Assembly (NCBI RefSeq): GCF_002077945.1
Contig: NZ_LVYD01000051.1
Span: forward strand, 62,001-126,000
Direction: 5' to 3'
Origin: Niastella vici
Lineage (GTDB): Bacteria > Bacteroidota > Bacteroidia > Chitinophagales > Chitinophagaceae
DNA length: 64,000 nt
The notes below the pieces were generated by a model. The model was not told the origin of the DNA. It searched no databases and was given only the letters and a program-made list of their open reading frames with translations. Positions 43,479 through 51,716 of the stretch are shown here, piece after piece. The translations under genes were made by a program, and so were the position numbers. Every line of letters starts with the position of its first letter. The first letter of the stretch is position 1.

Positions 43479-45998
43479 ATGAATGAATTTTACCCCGGGC
43501 GATTACTGTTACTGATTGCTTTGCTGTACGTATTGCCGGTATCAGCACAAACGCCTGCTGCCTATACATCGGCCGATATCTTTCTACAATTAAAAAAGCT
43601 AAAGGTATTAGGATCGGTATTATACTTTGCCGCCCATCCCGATGATGAAAATACCCGATTATTAGCCTGGCTTGCCCGGGAACGATTATACCGTACCGGT
43701 TATTTATCATTGACCCGTGGCGATGGCGGACAAAACCTCATCGGTGACGAACAGGGTATTGACCTGGGGCTCATTCGTACACAGGAATTACTGGCCGCCC
43801 GCCGCACCGATGGCGCCGAACAATTCTTTAGCCGCGCCTTTGATTTCGGGTTCAGTAAAAGCACCGACGAAGCCCTGGAAAAATGGGGAAAGGAAAAAGT
43901 GCTCAGTGATGCCGTGTGGATCATTCGCAAATTTCAACCCGATATTATTATTACCCGTTTTCCCGAAGACAGCCGCGCAGGCCATGGCCACCATTCTGCA
44001 TCTGCTGTGATCGCTCATGAAGCCTTCCGCGCAGCGGCCGATCCCAATCGCTTTCCCGAACAATTCAAATATGGCGTACAACCCTGGAAGGTAAAACGCA
44101 TATTCTGGAATACCTTCAATTTTGGAAGCGGCACCAATACTACCAGCAACGATCAAATGAAAATTGATGTAGGCGGTTACAATGCGTTGGTGGGAAAAAG
44201 TTATGGTGAAATAGCCGCTGAAAGCCGCAGCCAGCATAAAAGCCAGGGTTTTGGCGTGCCAGCCAGCCGGGGTACACAATTAGAATACTTTTCATTGACA
44301 GACGGAGAGGCACCCCAGGGCGACCTGATGGATGGCGTAAATACCGGCTGGACAAGGATAGAAGGTGGCAGCGCAATTGATGCCCAGATCGATGATATTA
44401 TTAAGAGCTATTCCCTTGCCAATCCCGAGAATTCCATTCCGGCCCTGGTGAATTTGTATAAGTCTCTGCAATCATTAAAAGACGGCTACTGGAAAACGCA
44501 GAAGATGGAAGAAGTGCAACGCCTTGTTGAGCAATGCAGCGGATTATGGCTCGAAGCCACTACCGGCAATGAGCAGATAGTAGATGGCGATTCCATAAAA
44601 ATAAATATAGCTGTCAATAACCGGTTAGGGGCGCCCATACAACTGAATAAGCTCAGCCTCGATGTGCTGGATACTTCCCTGAACATGAACCTGGAGAAGA
44701 ACCGGAACGTAAACCTGCAACGAACGTTCTATGTATTCACCACCAAACCCATTTCGCAACCTTACTGGCTTGAACATAAAATGAGCGATGGCTCCTTTAC
44801 TGTTGACGATCAGTCGCTGATAGGAAAGCCGCAGAACGACCCGCCTTACCAGGCGCGTTTTGAGTTGGTGATCGCAGGGCAACCGTTCTCCTTTATTAAA
44901 CCGGTATTATACAAGCATACCGATCCGGTGAAAGGTGAGCTGTACCAGCCGCTGGTAGTAGTGCCTTCTTCTACCGTTACCACCGATCCCAGCATCATCA
45001 TTTTCCGTAAAGGCGAAAAGCAAAGCGCCGAAGTGGCCATTACCGTAACGGCCAATAAACAATTCAACGGGTACAAAGCCAAAATATCAAAACGGCTTAC
45101 CTACGATAACAGCACAAAGACCGATAGCAATTTCAACATGCAACCCGGCATGCAACGTCAATACCTGTTCAACATTGATAATGGCATGCTGAAAGACAAA
45201 GAGCAGGATTTTGTGCAGGCTTTTGTTGAACTGAAAAACGGTACTGAAGAACAACCGGCTTATTTGAACCTGAATAATATTCAGTACGATCATATTCCGC
45301 ACATCCATTATTTTTATCAGGATGCCATCAAGGTATTGAATATTGATATAAAGACCGTTGGTAAAAAGATCGGTTATATAGAAGGGGCCGGCGATAAAGT
45401 GACCATTGCCCTGCAGCAGATGGGTTATGAAGTAACCATATTGAAAGAAAAGGATATTACCCCCTTTAATCTGAACCAATTTGATGCTGTGATCACCGGG
45501 GTGCGGGCATACAATGTGCACGATTACCTGGAAGGAAAACATGCCGTGTTGATGGAGTATGTAAAGAACGGCGGCAACCTGATCGTTCAATACAATACCA
45601 GTAATTTTATCAGTTCGGTAACTTCCAAAATAGGGCCTTATCCCTTTACCATTTCGCGCAACCGCGTTACCGATGAAAAGGCAACCGTGAATTTCGTGCT
45701 GCGCGATCATGCTGTATTAAACTATCCTAATAAGATAACTGCAAAAGATTTCGACAACTGGGTACAGGAACGGGGAATATATTTCGCCGATCAAATAGAC
45801 CCCGCTTATGAAATGCCGTTGTCTATGGCCGATCCAAATGAAAAGGAACAAACAGGCAGCCTCATCATTGCCAATTATGGCAAGGGAAAATTTGTTTATA
45901 CCGGGCTGGTGTTCTTTCGCGAATTACCTGCCGGCGTACCGGGTGCATACCGGTTGCTGGCCAATATTATTGCATTAAATAAAAAGAAAGGATTTTAG
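43479..45998 (+). CDS. Secreted PIG-L family deacetylase
   Basis: An 839-residue exported protein. ATG 43479 (MNEFYPGRLLLLIALLYVLPVSAQ) gives a clean signal peptide; the frame reaches a GTG at 43440 that only adds thirteen residues. The PIG-L/LmbE zinc site is AAHPDDENTR (51-60) plus HGHHSASA (about 170-177), used to deacetylate N-acetyl sugars. A long beta-rich middle follows. The C-terminus (about 640-720: IGYIEGAGDKVTIALQQMG ... FDAVITGVRAYN ... YVKNGGNLIVQYN) is a class I amidotransferase-like fold similar to that ending the M14 protein upstream. Its TAG abuts the ATG of a tiny membrane ORF. Confidence 0.9.
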   Translation: MNEFYPGRLLLLIALLYVLPVSAQTPAAYTSADIFLQLKKLKVLGSVLYFAAHPDDENTRLLAWLARERLYRTGYLSLTRGDGGQNLIGDEQGIDLGLIRTQELLAARRTDGAEQFFSRAFDFGFSKSTDEALEKWGKEKVLSDAVWIIRKFQPDIIITRFPEDSRAGHGHHSASAVIAHEAFRAAADPNRFPEQFKYGVQPWKVKRIFWNTFNFGSGTNTTSNDQMKIDVGGYNALVGKSYGEIAAESRSQHKSQGFGVPASRGTQLEYFSLTDGEAPQGDLMDGVNTGWTRIEGGSAIDAQIDDIIKSYSLANPENSIPALVNLYKSLQSLKDGYWKTQKMEEVQRLVEQCSGLWLEATTGNEQIVDGDSIKINIAVNNRLGAPIQLNKLSLDVLDTSLNMNLEKNRNVNLQRTFYVFTTKPISQPYWLEHKMSDGSFTVDDQSLIGKPQNDPPYQARFELVIAGQPFSFIKPVLYKHTDPVKGELYQPLVVVPSSTVTTDPSIIIFRKGEKQSAEVAITVTANKQFNGYKAKISKRLTYDNSTKTDSNFNMQPGMQRQYLFNIDNGMLKDKEQDFVQAFVELKNGTEEQPAYLNLNNIQYDHIPHIHYFYQDAIKVLNIDIKTVGKKIGYIEGAGDKVTIALQQMGYEVTILKEKDITPFNLNQFDAVITGVRAYNVHDYLEGKHAVLMEYVKNGGNLIVQYNTSNFISSVTSKIGPYPFTISRNRVTDEKATVNFVLRDHAVLNYPNKITAKDFDNWVQERGIYFADQIDPAYEMPLSMADPNEKEQTGSLIIANYGKGKFVYTGLVFFRELPAGVPGAYRLLANIIALNKKKGF

Positions 45999-46154
45999 AT
46001 GGCCCCTTTATCAAAGCGTGAATGGTTCTTCATTATTGCTATAGCGGTTGGACTTATACTTGGGAAGCTACTGAAAAGAGTGACCATAGGATTGGCGTTG
46101 GGATTGTTGCTGACATTTATGGTGGTCATGATCGTTTCGAACAAAAAGAAATAA
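45999..46154 (+). CDS. Tiny two-helix membrane protein
   Basis: A 51-residue ORF found by hand. The ATG at 45999 immediately follows the PIG-L TAG, and the TAA is at 46152-46154. It reads MAPLSKREWFFIIAIAVGLI, then LGKLLKR, a second hydrophobic stretch IGLALGLLLTFMVVMIV, and the basic tail SNKKK. Two transmembrane helices with a basic loop and tail. No name is known; tight spacing in the operon argues for a real gene. It could assist or regulate the symporter (inference). Confidence 0.6.
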   Translation: MAPLSKREWFFIIAIAVGLILGKLLKRVTIGLALGLLLTFMVVMIVSNKKK

Positions 46155-46171
46155 TACATTAAACACATTGC

Positions 46172-46297
46172 ATGTTGCCGGTTAAGAAAGAACAGATCCC
46201 TGTATTCAGGAAATGGCGGTACTGGTACCTGCTGGTGATCGGCTTTTTGTTATTGCTGATAGTTCTTTTTTATTTCTTCACTAAATACTTTGCATGA
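46172..46297 (+). CDS. Tiny single-helix membrane protein, translationally coupled to symporter
   Basis: A 41-residue ORF found by hand: MLPVKKEQIPVFRKWRYWYL, then LVIGFLLLLIVLFYFFTKYFA. Basic cytosolic head, one transmembrane helix. Its TGA (46295-46297) overlaps the symporter ATG (46294) as ATGA, a coupling arrangement. Similar small helical proteins precede SSS transporters as auxiliary subunits in some bacteria, but this one is too short to assign to a known family. Confidence 0.6.
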   Translation: MLPVKKEQIPVFRKWRYWYLLVIGFLLLLIVLFYFFTKYFA

Positions 46298-48039
46298 ACT
46301 TTTCCCGGTTAGACTGGACCGTATTGGTGTTCACCCTGTTGCTCATTATTGTGTATGGGGTGTACCGCAGCCGTACATCCAAAAACCTGGAAGGGTATTT
46401 ATTGAGCGACCGGCAAATGCCCTGGTGGCTGGTGCTGTTAAGTATTATGGGCACGCAGGCAAGCGCTATCACTTTCTTAACGGCGCCGGGTCAGGCGTAT
46501 AGTGATGGCATGCGGTTCGTGCAATATTATTTCGGTTTGCCCTTTGCGATGGTGGTGGTCTGTATCACCTTTGTGCCCATTTTTCACCGGTTAAAAGTAT
46601 TTACCGCTTACGAATTCCTGGAGCAACGGTTCGATGCAAAGACCCGCTTCCTTACTTCATTCCTGTTTTTACTCTCACGCGGGTTATCAACCGGTATAAG
46701 CATAGTAGCGCCCTCTATGGCCTTACATTTTATGCTGGGTTGGGATTTTACGGTCACCAATTTAATAATGGGCGGACTGCTGATCATTTATACCGTAAGT
46801 GGTGGCGCCAAAGCTGTAGCTTATACGCAGCAATTGCAGGTCATTATAATTTATGCAGCGATGTTTTTAGCCGCCTGGTGGGCCATAAAGATGCTGCCCG
46901 CGGGAATTGGCTTCACAGAAGCCCTGCATATAGGTGGCAAATCGGGTAAGCTGAACGTAATAACATCAGGGTTTACAGAGAAAGGGTTCGACTGGAAAGA
47001 CCGGTACAATATCTGGAGCGGCATCATCGGCGGATTCTTTCTGGCTTTGAGCTATTTCGGAACCGACCAAAGCCAGGTAGGCCGTTATCTCACTGCCCGT
47101 TCAGAACAGGAAAGCAAGATCGGCTTGCTGATGAACGGACTGGTAAAAGTCCCCCTGCAGTTTTGCATCCTGTTGATTGGGGTATTGGTTTTTGCATTTT
47201 ACCAGTTTAATAAAGCGCCAGCCTATTTTAACCTGGCGCACGAAAAAACCATGCAACAAAGCGCCAATGCCGGTGAATTTGCTGCTGCCTCGCAACATTA
47301 TCAGCAGGTGCAGGACGAAAAAAGTAAGACCGTTACCGCATTGGGTAATGCCTTGCAACAGCATGATGAAGCTGCTGTTAACCAGTTGCGCAGCCAGTTA
47401 CAACAGGAACAGCAGCAGGCCGGGCTGGTGCGTGATTCAATAAAGAACATTGTTAAGAAAACAATCCCCGGCAGTGATGGCAATGATACCAACTATATTT
47501 TCCTGCGCTTTGTAGGTGATTACCTGCCCAAAGGGCTGGTAGGGTTGATCATCGCTATTATCTTTCTGGCATCATGGAGCAGTATTGCAGCCGCTTTTCA
47601 TTCGCTGGCATCCTGTACCATGGTTGATTTTCATAAACGGTTATCCAAAACGCCCGCTACCCCCTTGCAGGAGTATCGCTGGTCGCAGGCCTATTCATTG
47701 ATATGGGGCCTGTTTTGTATTGTTGTGGCGCAATTCGGTTATAATTTGGGCAATAGTTTAATAGAAGCCGTTAATATCCTTGGCTCCTGGTTCTATGGTA
47801 CCATTCTCGGCATTTTCCTGGTGGCTATTTATATAAAAAGAGTAGGCGGTCATGCCGTGTTTATTGGCGCACTTATGGCCGAGGTTACCGTTATTGCTGT
47901 ATATTCCTTTGATTTGCTTTCATTCCTTTGGTTGAATGTTATTGGCGCGGTTGGGGTGGTGGTATTTTCGGGATTGTTGCAGGTTGTCTTCTTCGGACAA
48001 AGCCCCAAAGTGAAACAAAAACCTGCATTTGAGAAATAG
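46294..48039 (+). CDS. Sodium:solute symporter (SSS family)
   Basis: A 581-residue inner-membrane transporter with about thirteen helices. N-terminus FSRLDWTVLVFTLLLIIVYG, then the family motifs YLLSDRQMPWWLVLLSIMGTQASAITFL (about 34-62), GGAKAVAYTQQLQVIII (helix 5 region) and DQSQVGRYLTARSEQESKIGLL. Between helices 8 and 9 a hydrophilic Gln/Glu-rich insert (about residues 308-405, predicted coiled coil) is unusual for SSS proteins. It imports a sugar or amino-acid type solute with Na+. Placed after M14 and PIG-L genes, it may take up the products they release (inference). Confidence 0.9.
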   Translation: MNFSRLDWTVLVFTLLLIIVYGVYRSRTSKNLEGYLLSDRQMPWWLVLLSIMGTQASAITFLTAPGQAYSDGMRFVQYYFGLPFAMVVVCITFVPIFHRLKVFTAYEFLEQRFDAKTRFLTSFLFLLSRGLSTGISIVAPSMALHFMLGWDFTVTNLIMGGLLIIYTVSGGAKAVAYTQQLQVIIIYAAMFLAAWWAIKMLPAGIGFTEALHIGGKSGKLNVITSGFTEKGFDWKDRYNIWSGIIGGFFLALSYFGTDQSQVGRYLTARSEQESKIGLLMNGLVKVPLQFCILLIGVLVFAFYQFNKAPAYFNLAHEKTMQQSANAGEFAAASQHYQQVQDEKSKTVTALGNALQQHDEAAVNQLRSQLQQEQQQAGLVRDSIKNIVKKTIPGSDGNDTNYIFLRFVGDYLPKGLVGLIIAIIFLASWSSIAAAFHSLASCTMVDFHKRLSKTPATPLQEYRWSQAYSLIWGLFCIVVAQFGYNLGNSLIEAVNILGSWFYGTILGIFLVAIYIKRVGGHAVFIGALMAEVTVIAVYSFDLLSFLWLNVIGAVGVVVFSGLLQVVFFGQSPKVKQKPAFEK

Positions 48040-48044
48040 GAAAC

Positions 48045-48144
48045 AGTTTCCGGTTACCTGGTTCCGGTTGCCAGGGCCGCAAATCGTAAAGCCTGACTAA
48101 TAATTGGCTGTTCTCCCGGTAACCGGCAACAGGAAACTGGTAGC
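48045..48144. repeat. Heptamer repeat element with inverted arms
   Basis: The forward arm AGTTTCC, GGTTACC, TGGTTCC, GGTTGCC (48045-48072) and the inverted arm CGGTAAC, CGGCAAC, AGGAAAC, TGGTAGC (48117-48144) enclose a core with CCGCAAATCGTA (about 48077-48088), recalling the core at 707-720. It fills the space between the symporter stop and the stop of the convergent MarR-GNAT gene. Confidence 0.78.
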
Positions 48145-48148
48145 CGAT

Positions 48149-49099
48149 CTAAAGCACCACCTCCATTTGAATATTGCATCGTTCATACGGCGTTGCATGC
48201 CCCACCACTCTTTTGAATCCTAATTTATGATACAGGTTGATGGCGGGTTGTAGTATGGTATTGCTTTCGAGATACAATTTCTTAGCACCCAGCGACCGGG
48301 CCTTTTCCATGATGGCCTGGCCAAGCAACCAGCCGATATTTTTTCCCTGCGCTGCCGGTGACACAGCCATTTTGGCCAGTTCATATTCATATACCGGGTC
48401 ATCCATTTTTATCAATGCGCAAACGCCTACCGGTTCATTATTGTACAGGGCTACCAATATGTGACCGCCTTTGGCGATGATATTATTTTGCGGATGGTCA
48501 AGCGCCTTATGATCGGCCGCTTCCATTTTAAAATACTTCGAGATCCATTCCTCATTTAACCGTTTGAAGGCTTCCTGGTAGGCCGGTTTGTAATCGACGA
48601 TGTGCACATCGCGGCTTTCGCGTAATTTTTTTTGTTCCTGCACCCTGCGCAACAGCGATTTCTGTTGTAATAAAAATTCCCATTCTTCAATGGCCTTCCA
48701 CAGGTCGTACCGGGTTTGAGATAAAGCTTCTTCAATGGCATTGGTGACATCAATATATTGCGGGGCAATATTGGTTGCCACTTCCCTGCCTTTTTTGGAA
48801 AGCGCCACCACATTTTTACGGCCATCCTGTTTGTCTTTTTTCTCAACAACAAGCCCCTGTTTTACCATTTCCCTGATGATGGTGCTTACCGAGGGGTGCG
48901 AATGCCCGATTTCCTCAGCAATTGCGGTGATCGTTTTATCCTGTCCCTGCGACAGGGCATGGAACACCGGGAACCATTTTGGCTGTAGCGATACATTGTA
49001 CATTTTATAAACCTGGCTGGCATCCTCTGTGATCTGTTCACTCAGGCGGCGTAAGCGGCTGCCGATCGCCATTTTGCCTACGTTGTTGTAAAAGTCCAT
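48149..49099 (-). CDS. MarR-family regulator fused to GNAT N-acetyltransferase
   Basis: A 316-residue fusion. Residues 1-150 are a winged-helix MarR domain (SRLRRLSEQITEDASQVY, HSHPSVSTIIREMVKQGLVV recognition helix, then a basic wing VEKKDKQDGRKNVVALSKKG). Residues about 155-316 are a GNAT acetyltransferase (KMAVSPAAQGKNIGWLLGQA acetyl-CoA loop, LYLESNTILQPAINLYHKLGF). Such fusions couple regulation to acetylation of a small substrate. The start region is preceded by a 20-bp near-palindrome (49111-49130) that could be its own operator. Confidence 0.9.
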   Translation of the reverse strand: MDFYNNVGKMAIGSRLRRLSEQITEDASQVYKMYNVSLQPKWFPVFHALSQGQDKTITAIAEEIGHSHPSVSTIIREMVKQGLVVEKKDKQDGRKNVVALSKKGREVATNIAPQYIDVTNAIEEALSQTRYDLWKAIEEWEFLLQQKSLLRRVQEQKKLRESRDVHIVDYKPAYQEAFKRLNEEWISKYFKMEAADHKALDHPQNNIIAKGGHILVALYNNEPVGVCALIKMDDPVYEYELAKMAVSPAAQGKNIGWLLGQAIMEKARSLGAKKLYLESNTILQPAINLYHKLGFKRVVGHATPYERCNIQMEVVL

Positions 49100-49110
49100 T
49101 GTTTAAGTAA

Positions 49111-49130
49111 TTATGTAATTGATTACGTAA
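49111..49130. promoter_or_regulatory. Candidate MarR operator
   Basis: The inverted repeat TTA-x-GTAAT-xx-ATTAC-x-TAA (centre at 49120/49121) lies 12 bp upstream of the MarR-GNAT start codon. Symmetry of 8 bp per side and the 2-bp spacer are typical of MarR operators. The flanks also show an 8-bp period, so the pattern may be only repeat. Confidence 0.5.
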
Positions 49131-49210
49131 TTTACGACTTTAATTGAAATGCGGAAGTTTTATCCCCAAAATTTTAGTTTAGAAAAGAATGGCCGGGGCG
49201 CCGGCTGCCA

Positions 49211-49240
49211 ATAAAAAAGGTGCACCGCATTCGGCACACC
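49211..49240 (-). terminator. Intrinsic terminator of the DUF2911 gene
   Basis: On the minus strand GGTGTGCCG (49240-49232) pairs with CGGTGCACC (49227-49219), using two G-U wobbles, and TTTTTTAT follows. The hairpin is strong only in this direction, so it serves the 49268 gene. Confidence 0.8.
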
Positions 49241-49267
49241 CTTCTGGTATAAATAGTATAACCTTAA

Positions 49268-50107
49268 TTATTTCAGCGTAGCCAGCAGCTTTTGGTTCAG
49301 GGCTACATAATCATCGTTCTTGGCTTCTTTGGCCAGCTCAATTGATTTGTTGGCCGATTCAATGGCTTCCTGTTTTTTACCCAGTTTGGCCAGGCAGTTG
49401 GCCCGTTGGTGCATTACCCAGAATGCTTTGGGATTTTGTTCAGCTGCTTTGTTGAACCATTCAAGCGCCTGGTTCAGGTCTTTGCCGTTATCCAAATAAT
49501 ACATGGCGGCCTGGAAATAAGGACGGTCCTTTTCATCACCCTTTTTCATTTGCTCAGAGATCTGCGACATTACTTTGCTTTCGATCTCTGTAGTGATGGG
49601 CAGGGTTACATCAGTTTGGTCCCAGGTCATATGCAATTCAATACTGGTAGGTTTTACATTGGCGAATTGCATGGTAAAGGTTTCAAATTTGTTTTTGATA
49701 CCTTCTGGTTTTGCCTGTACGCGTACTACATCGCTTTCCTGTTTGTAGGCAGCGGGTGAAGTAACGTCCAGTTGTTTGGTGATGATGATGGTCCAGGAAG
49801 CTTTATCAGGAATAGTCAGCAAACCATATTTACCAGCTGGTATTTTGGTGCCGCCTATTGTTACCTCATCGGCGAAGGTAAGCGTAGTGGCCTGGTTGGC
49901 ACCGGTACGCCATACTTTTCCGAAGGGAACCAGGTCGCCGAATATTTTACGGCCTTTCATGCCCGGGCGTGAATACGACAATTCAATTGAGCCCAGACCA
50001 AAATCCTGTTTAATGGTTTGTGTTGAAGAAGGCGCAGGTGTTTTTAATTGCGCTTCAGTGGAAATTGCAAATGCAAGCAAGCATGCAATCAAACATATCT
50101 TTCTCAT
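49268..50107 (-). CDS. Exported DUF2911 protein with C-terminal TPR
   Basis: A 279-residue protein. Signal peptide RKICLIACLLAFAISTEA. The DUF2911 domain (about 20-170) is recognisable by DFGLGSIELSYSRPGMKGR, FGKVWRTGANQATTLTF and PAGKYGLLTIP. The C-terminus (about 190-275) has two to three tetratricopeptide-like repeats (ALEWFNKAAEQNPKAFW; CLAKLGKKQEAIESANKSIE). The family occurs widely in Bacteroidota and its role is unknown. Stand-alone gene ended by its own terminator. Confidence 0.88.
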   Translation of the reverse strand: MRKICLIACLLAFAISTEAQLKTPAPSSTQTIKQDFGLGSIELSYSRPGMKGRKIFGDLVPFGKVWRTGANQATTLTFADEVTIGGTKIPAGKYGLLTIPDKASWTIIITKQLDVTSPAAYKQESDVVRVQAKPEGIKNKFETFTMQFANVKPTSIELHMTWDQTDVTLPITTEIESKVMSQISEQMKKGDEKDRPYFQAAMYYLDNGKDLNQALEWFNKAAEQNPKAFWVMHQRANCLAKLGKKQEAIESANKSIELAKEAKNDDYVALNQKLLATLK

Positions 50108-50175
50108 GACGAACGAATTTCCGCGAAAGTAAGCTATTCAGGGAATGCACAATGAAATGTTGGATGAACGGATCA

Positions 50176-51678
50176 TTAAAAACGTACCATAACCGTTATC
50201 CGGGCTTTGCGTCCTTTTAGCAATTTCCAGGAAGGGCCCTGTTTAATAAGCCGGATGGCTTCGTCGTCGTATAGTTTTGAAAGCGATTGTTCTGTTTTGA
50301 AATCAGATAGCTCCCCTTTTTTATTTACCTGGAAGCTAACCAGTACCTGGCCGTTGAGGGCAGGAGCGCCTGCCGGTGTTTTTTTGTTTTTCTCGAGGTA
50401 TTGATCAAATGCCAGCCAGCCGAACACCGGTTCGGCATCATGCACCATCACATTGGGATATTGATTACTGCCCTCCGACAGCTTTTTCCCTTTTATAGGA
50501 GTTATAGCCACTTCATTCAATGCAATATTGGCAGGTAATAATTGCAGCTGGTTCATGGCCGCATTATTTTGTAATCTGAAATTCTGTGTGCCATAACCGC
50601 TTACATTTACCGCCACATCAACTACAGAGTCATTGGCGGGTATCTTGAAAAAGCCGGTCTTGTCGGTATAAAAATTATTACGGGTATTCGGTATCTGTAA
50701 ATACGCATTGGCGATGGGGTTATTGTAATGATCGGTTACCTGCCCCTTGATAACCCCCGACAGGTTGTTATCTTTTTTATTTGCGTTGGCGGTTTTTTTA
50801 TAAAGGCTCTTATAATTATAAAGGCTATCGTTCCTGGCAATGGTTATCACCTCTGTTTCCCGTTCTTTGTCTTTAAAGAGGTCATCTGTTCTGCGTGCCT
50901 TTGCCATATCGGGAGCAGCAGCTGCGGATGGCGCCGCCAGCTTTTTTTCTGCAACAACATCCTTCATGGCGGGTTTAGCCGCTTCGAAGGCATTGTTATA
51001 CTCCTGTTTAACCGAATCGGTTTGCTGTTTTCGATCGTCGTATGCATACACCTGTGGTGGCGCAGCGGATGCCTGCGGCTGCACTATACGGTTCCTGTAA
51101 TATCCGTTGGCATTGTTATGGGCCACCTCATTATGCACAGGTTTTGAAACGCTGGTAGCATTGGACCGGCCGGGTGTTACAATTGCGTCGGCACTTACAG
51201 TTGAATCGGTGCTTATTTTTTTCCCATCAGCTAAAGCGGGTGTGGGCTCCTGCTGCTTTGGCTGTTGTGTTTCGGTTTCAGGAACGGTGCTTTTATCGCT
51301 TTCTGTTTGGGCAATTGTGTTTTGTTCACTTATAGGAGAATTGTTTACCAGGGTATATATCCATACACCGGTTATGATCACAATCACGGCGGCGGCTACT
51401 GCCTGCCAGTACCGGAAGGGTTTAAACGCCACAACTTTGCCGGGGCCGGTAGTACGGGTTTTAATTTGTTGCTGTAATTGTTGCAACTGACCGGTCACCA
51501 GGTTTTCTTCATGTGTGGTAAAAGCCTCTTGCATACCTTCAATGGCATCGGCCAGGAACGGATCGTCCAGCGCCGCTTTTTCCATAGCGTGCATTTCCCG
51601 GGCAGATAATTTCCCCTGCACATATCGTTGAATATCTGCCGCTGTGTAATGACTGGTATGTTCCTTGTGCCCGCTCAT
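50176..51678 (-). CDS. Anti-sigma-like membrane protein with CarboxypepD_reg and TonB C-terminal domain
   Basis: A 500-residue protein paired with an ECF sigma factor. The cytosolic N-terminus (1-60: YTAADIQRYVQGKLSAREMHAME) resembles anti-sigma heads of Bacteroidota without a zinc motif. One transmembrane helix follows (about 91-111, WQAVAAAVIVIITGVWIYTL), then a long Gln/Pro/Thr-rich periplasmic linker. Next comes CarboxypepD_reg (about 300-380, GVIKGQVTDHYNNPIANAYLQ) and a TonB-like C-terminal domain (about 405-500: LNGQVLVSFQVNKKGELSDF, DEAIRLIKQGPSWKLLKGRK). So signalling and energy-transduction modules are joined in one chain. It starts 38 bp downstream of the sigma gene. Confidence 0.82.
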   Translation of the reverse strand: MSGHKEHTSHYTAADIQRYVQGKLSAREMHAMEKAALDDPFLADAIEGMQEAFTTHEENLVTGQLQQLQQQIKTRTTGPGKVVAFKPFRYWQAVAAAVIVIITGVWIYTLVNNSPISEQNTIAQTESDKSTVPETETQQPKQQEPTPALADGKKISTDSTVSADAIVTPGRSNATSVSKPVHNEVAHNNANGYYRNRIVQPQASAAPPQVYAYDDRKQQTDSVKQEYNNAFEAAKPAMKDVVAEKKLAAPSAAAAPDMAKARRTDDLFKDKERETEVITIARNDSLYNYKSLYKKTANANKKDNNLSGVIKGQVTDHYNNPIANAYLQIPNTRNNFYTDKTGFFKIPANDSVVDVAVNVSGYGTQNFRLQNNAAMNQLQLLPANIALNEVAITPIKGKKLSEGSNQYPNVMVHDAEPVFGWLAFDQYLEKNKKTPAGAPALNGQVLVSFQVNKKGELSDFKTEQSLSKLYDDEAIRLIKQGPSWKLLKGRKARITVMVRF

Positions 51679-51716
51679 GAATTTATTTATACATTGGCTT
51701 CTTTACTTTTATATTT

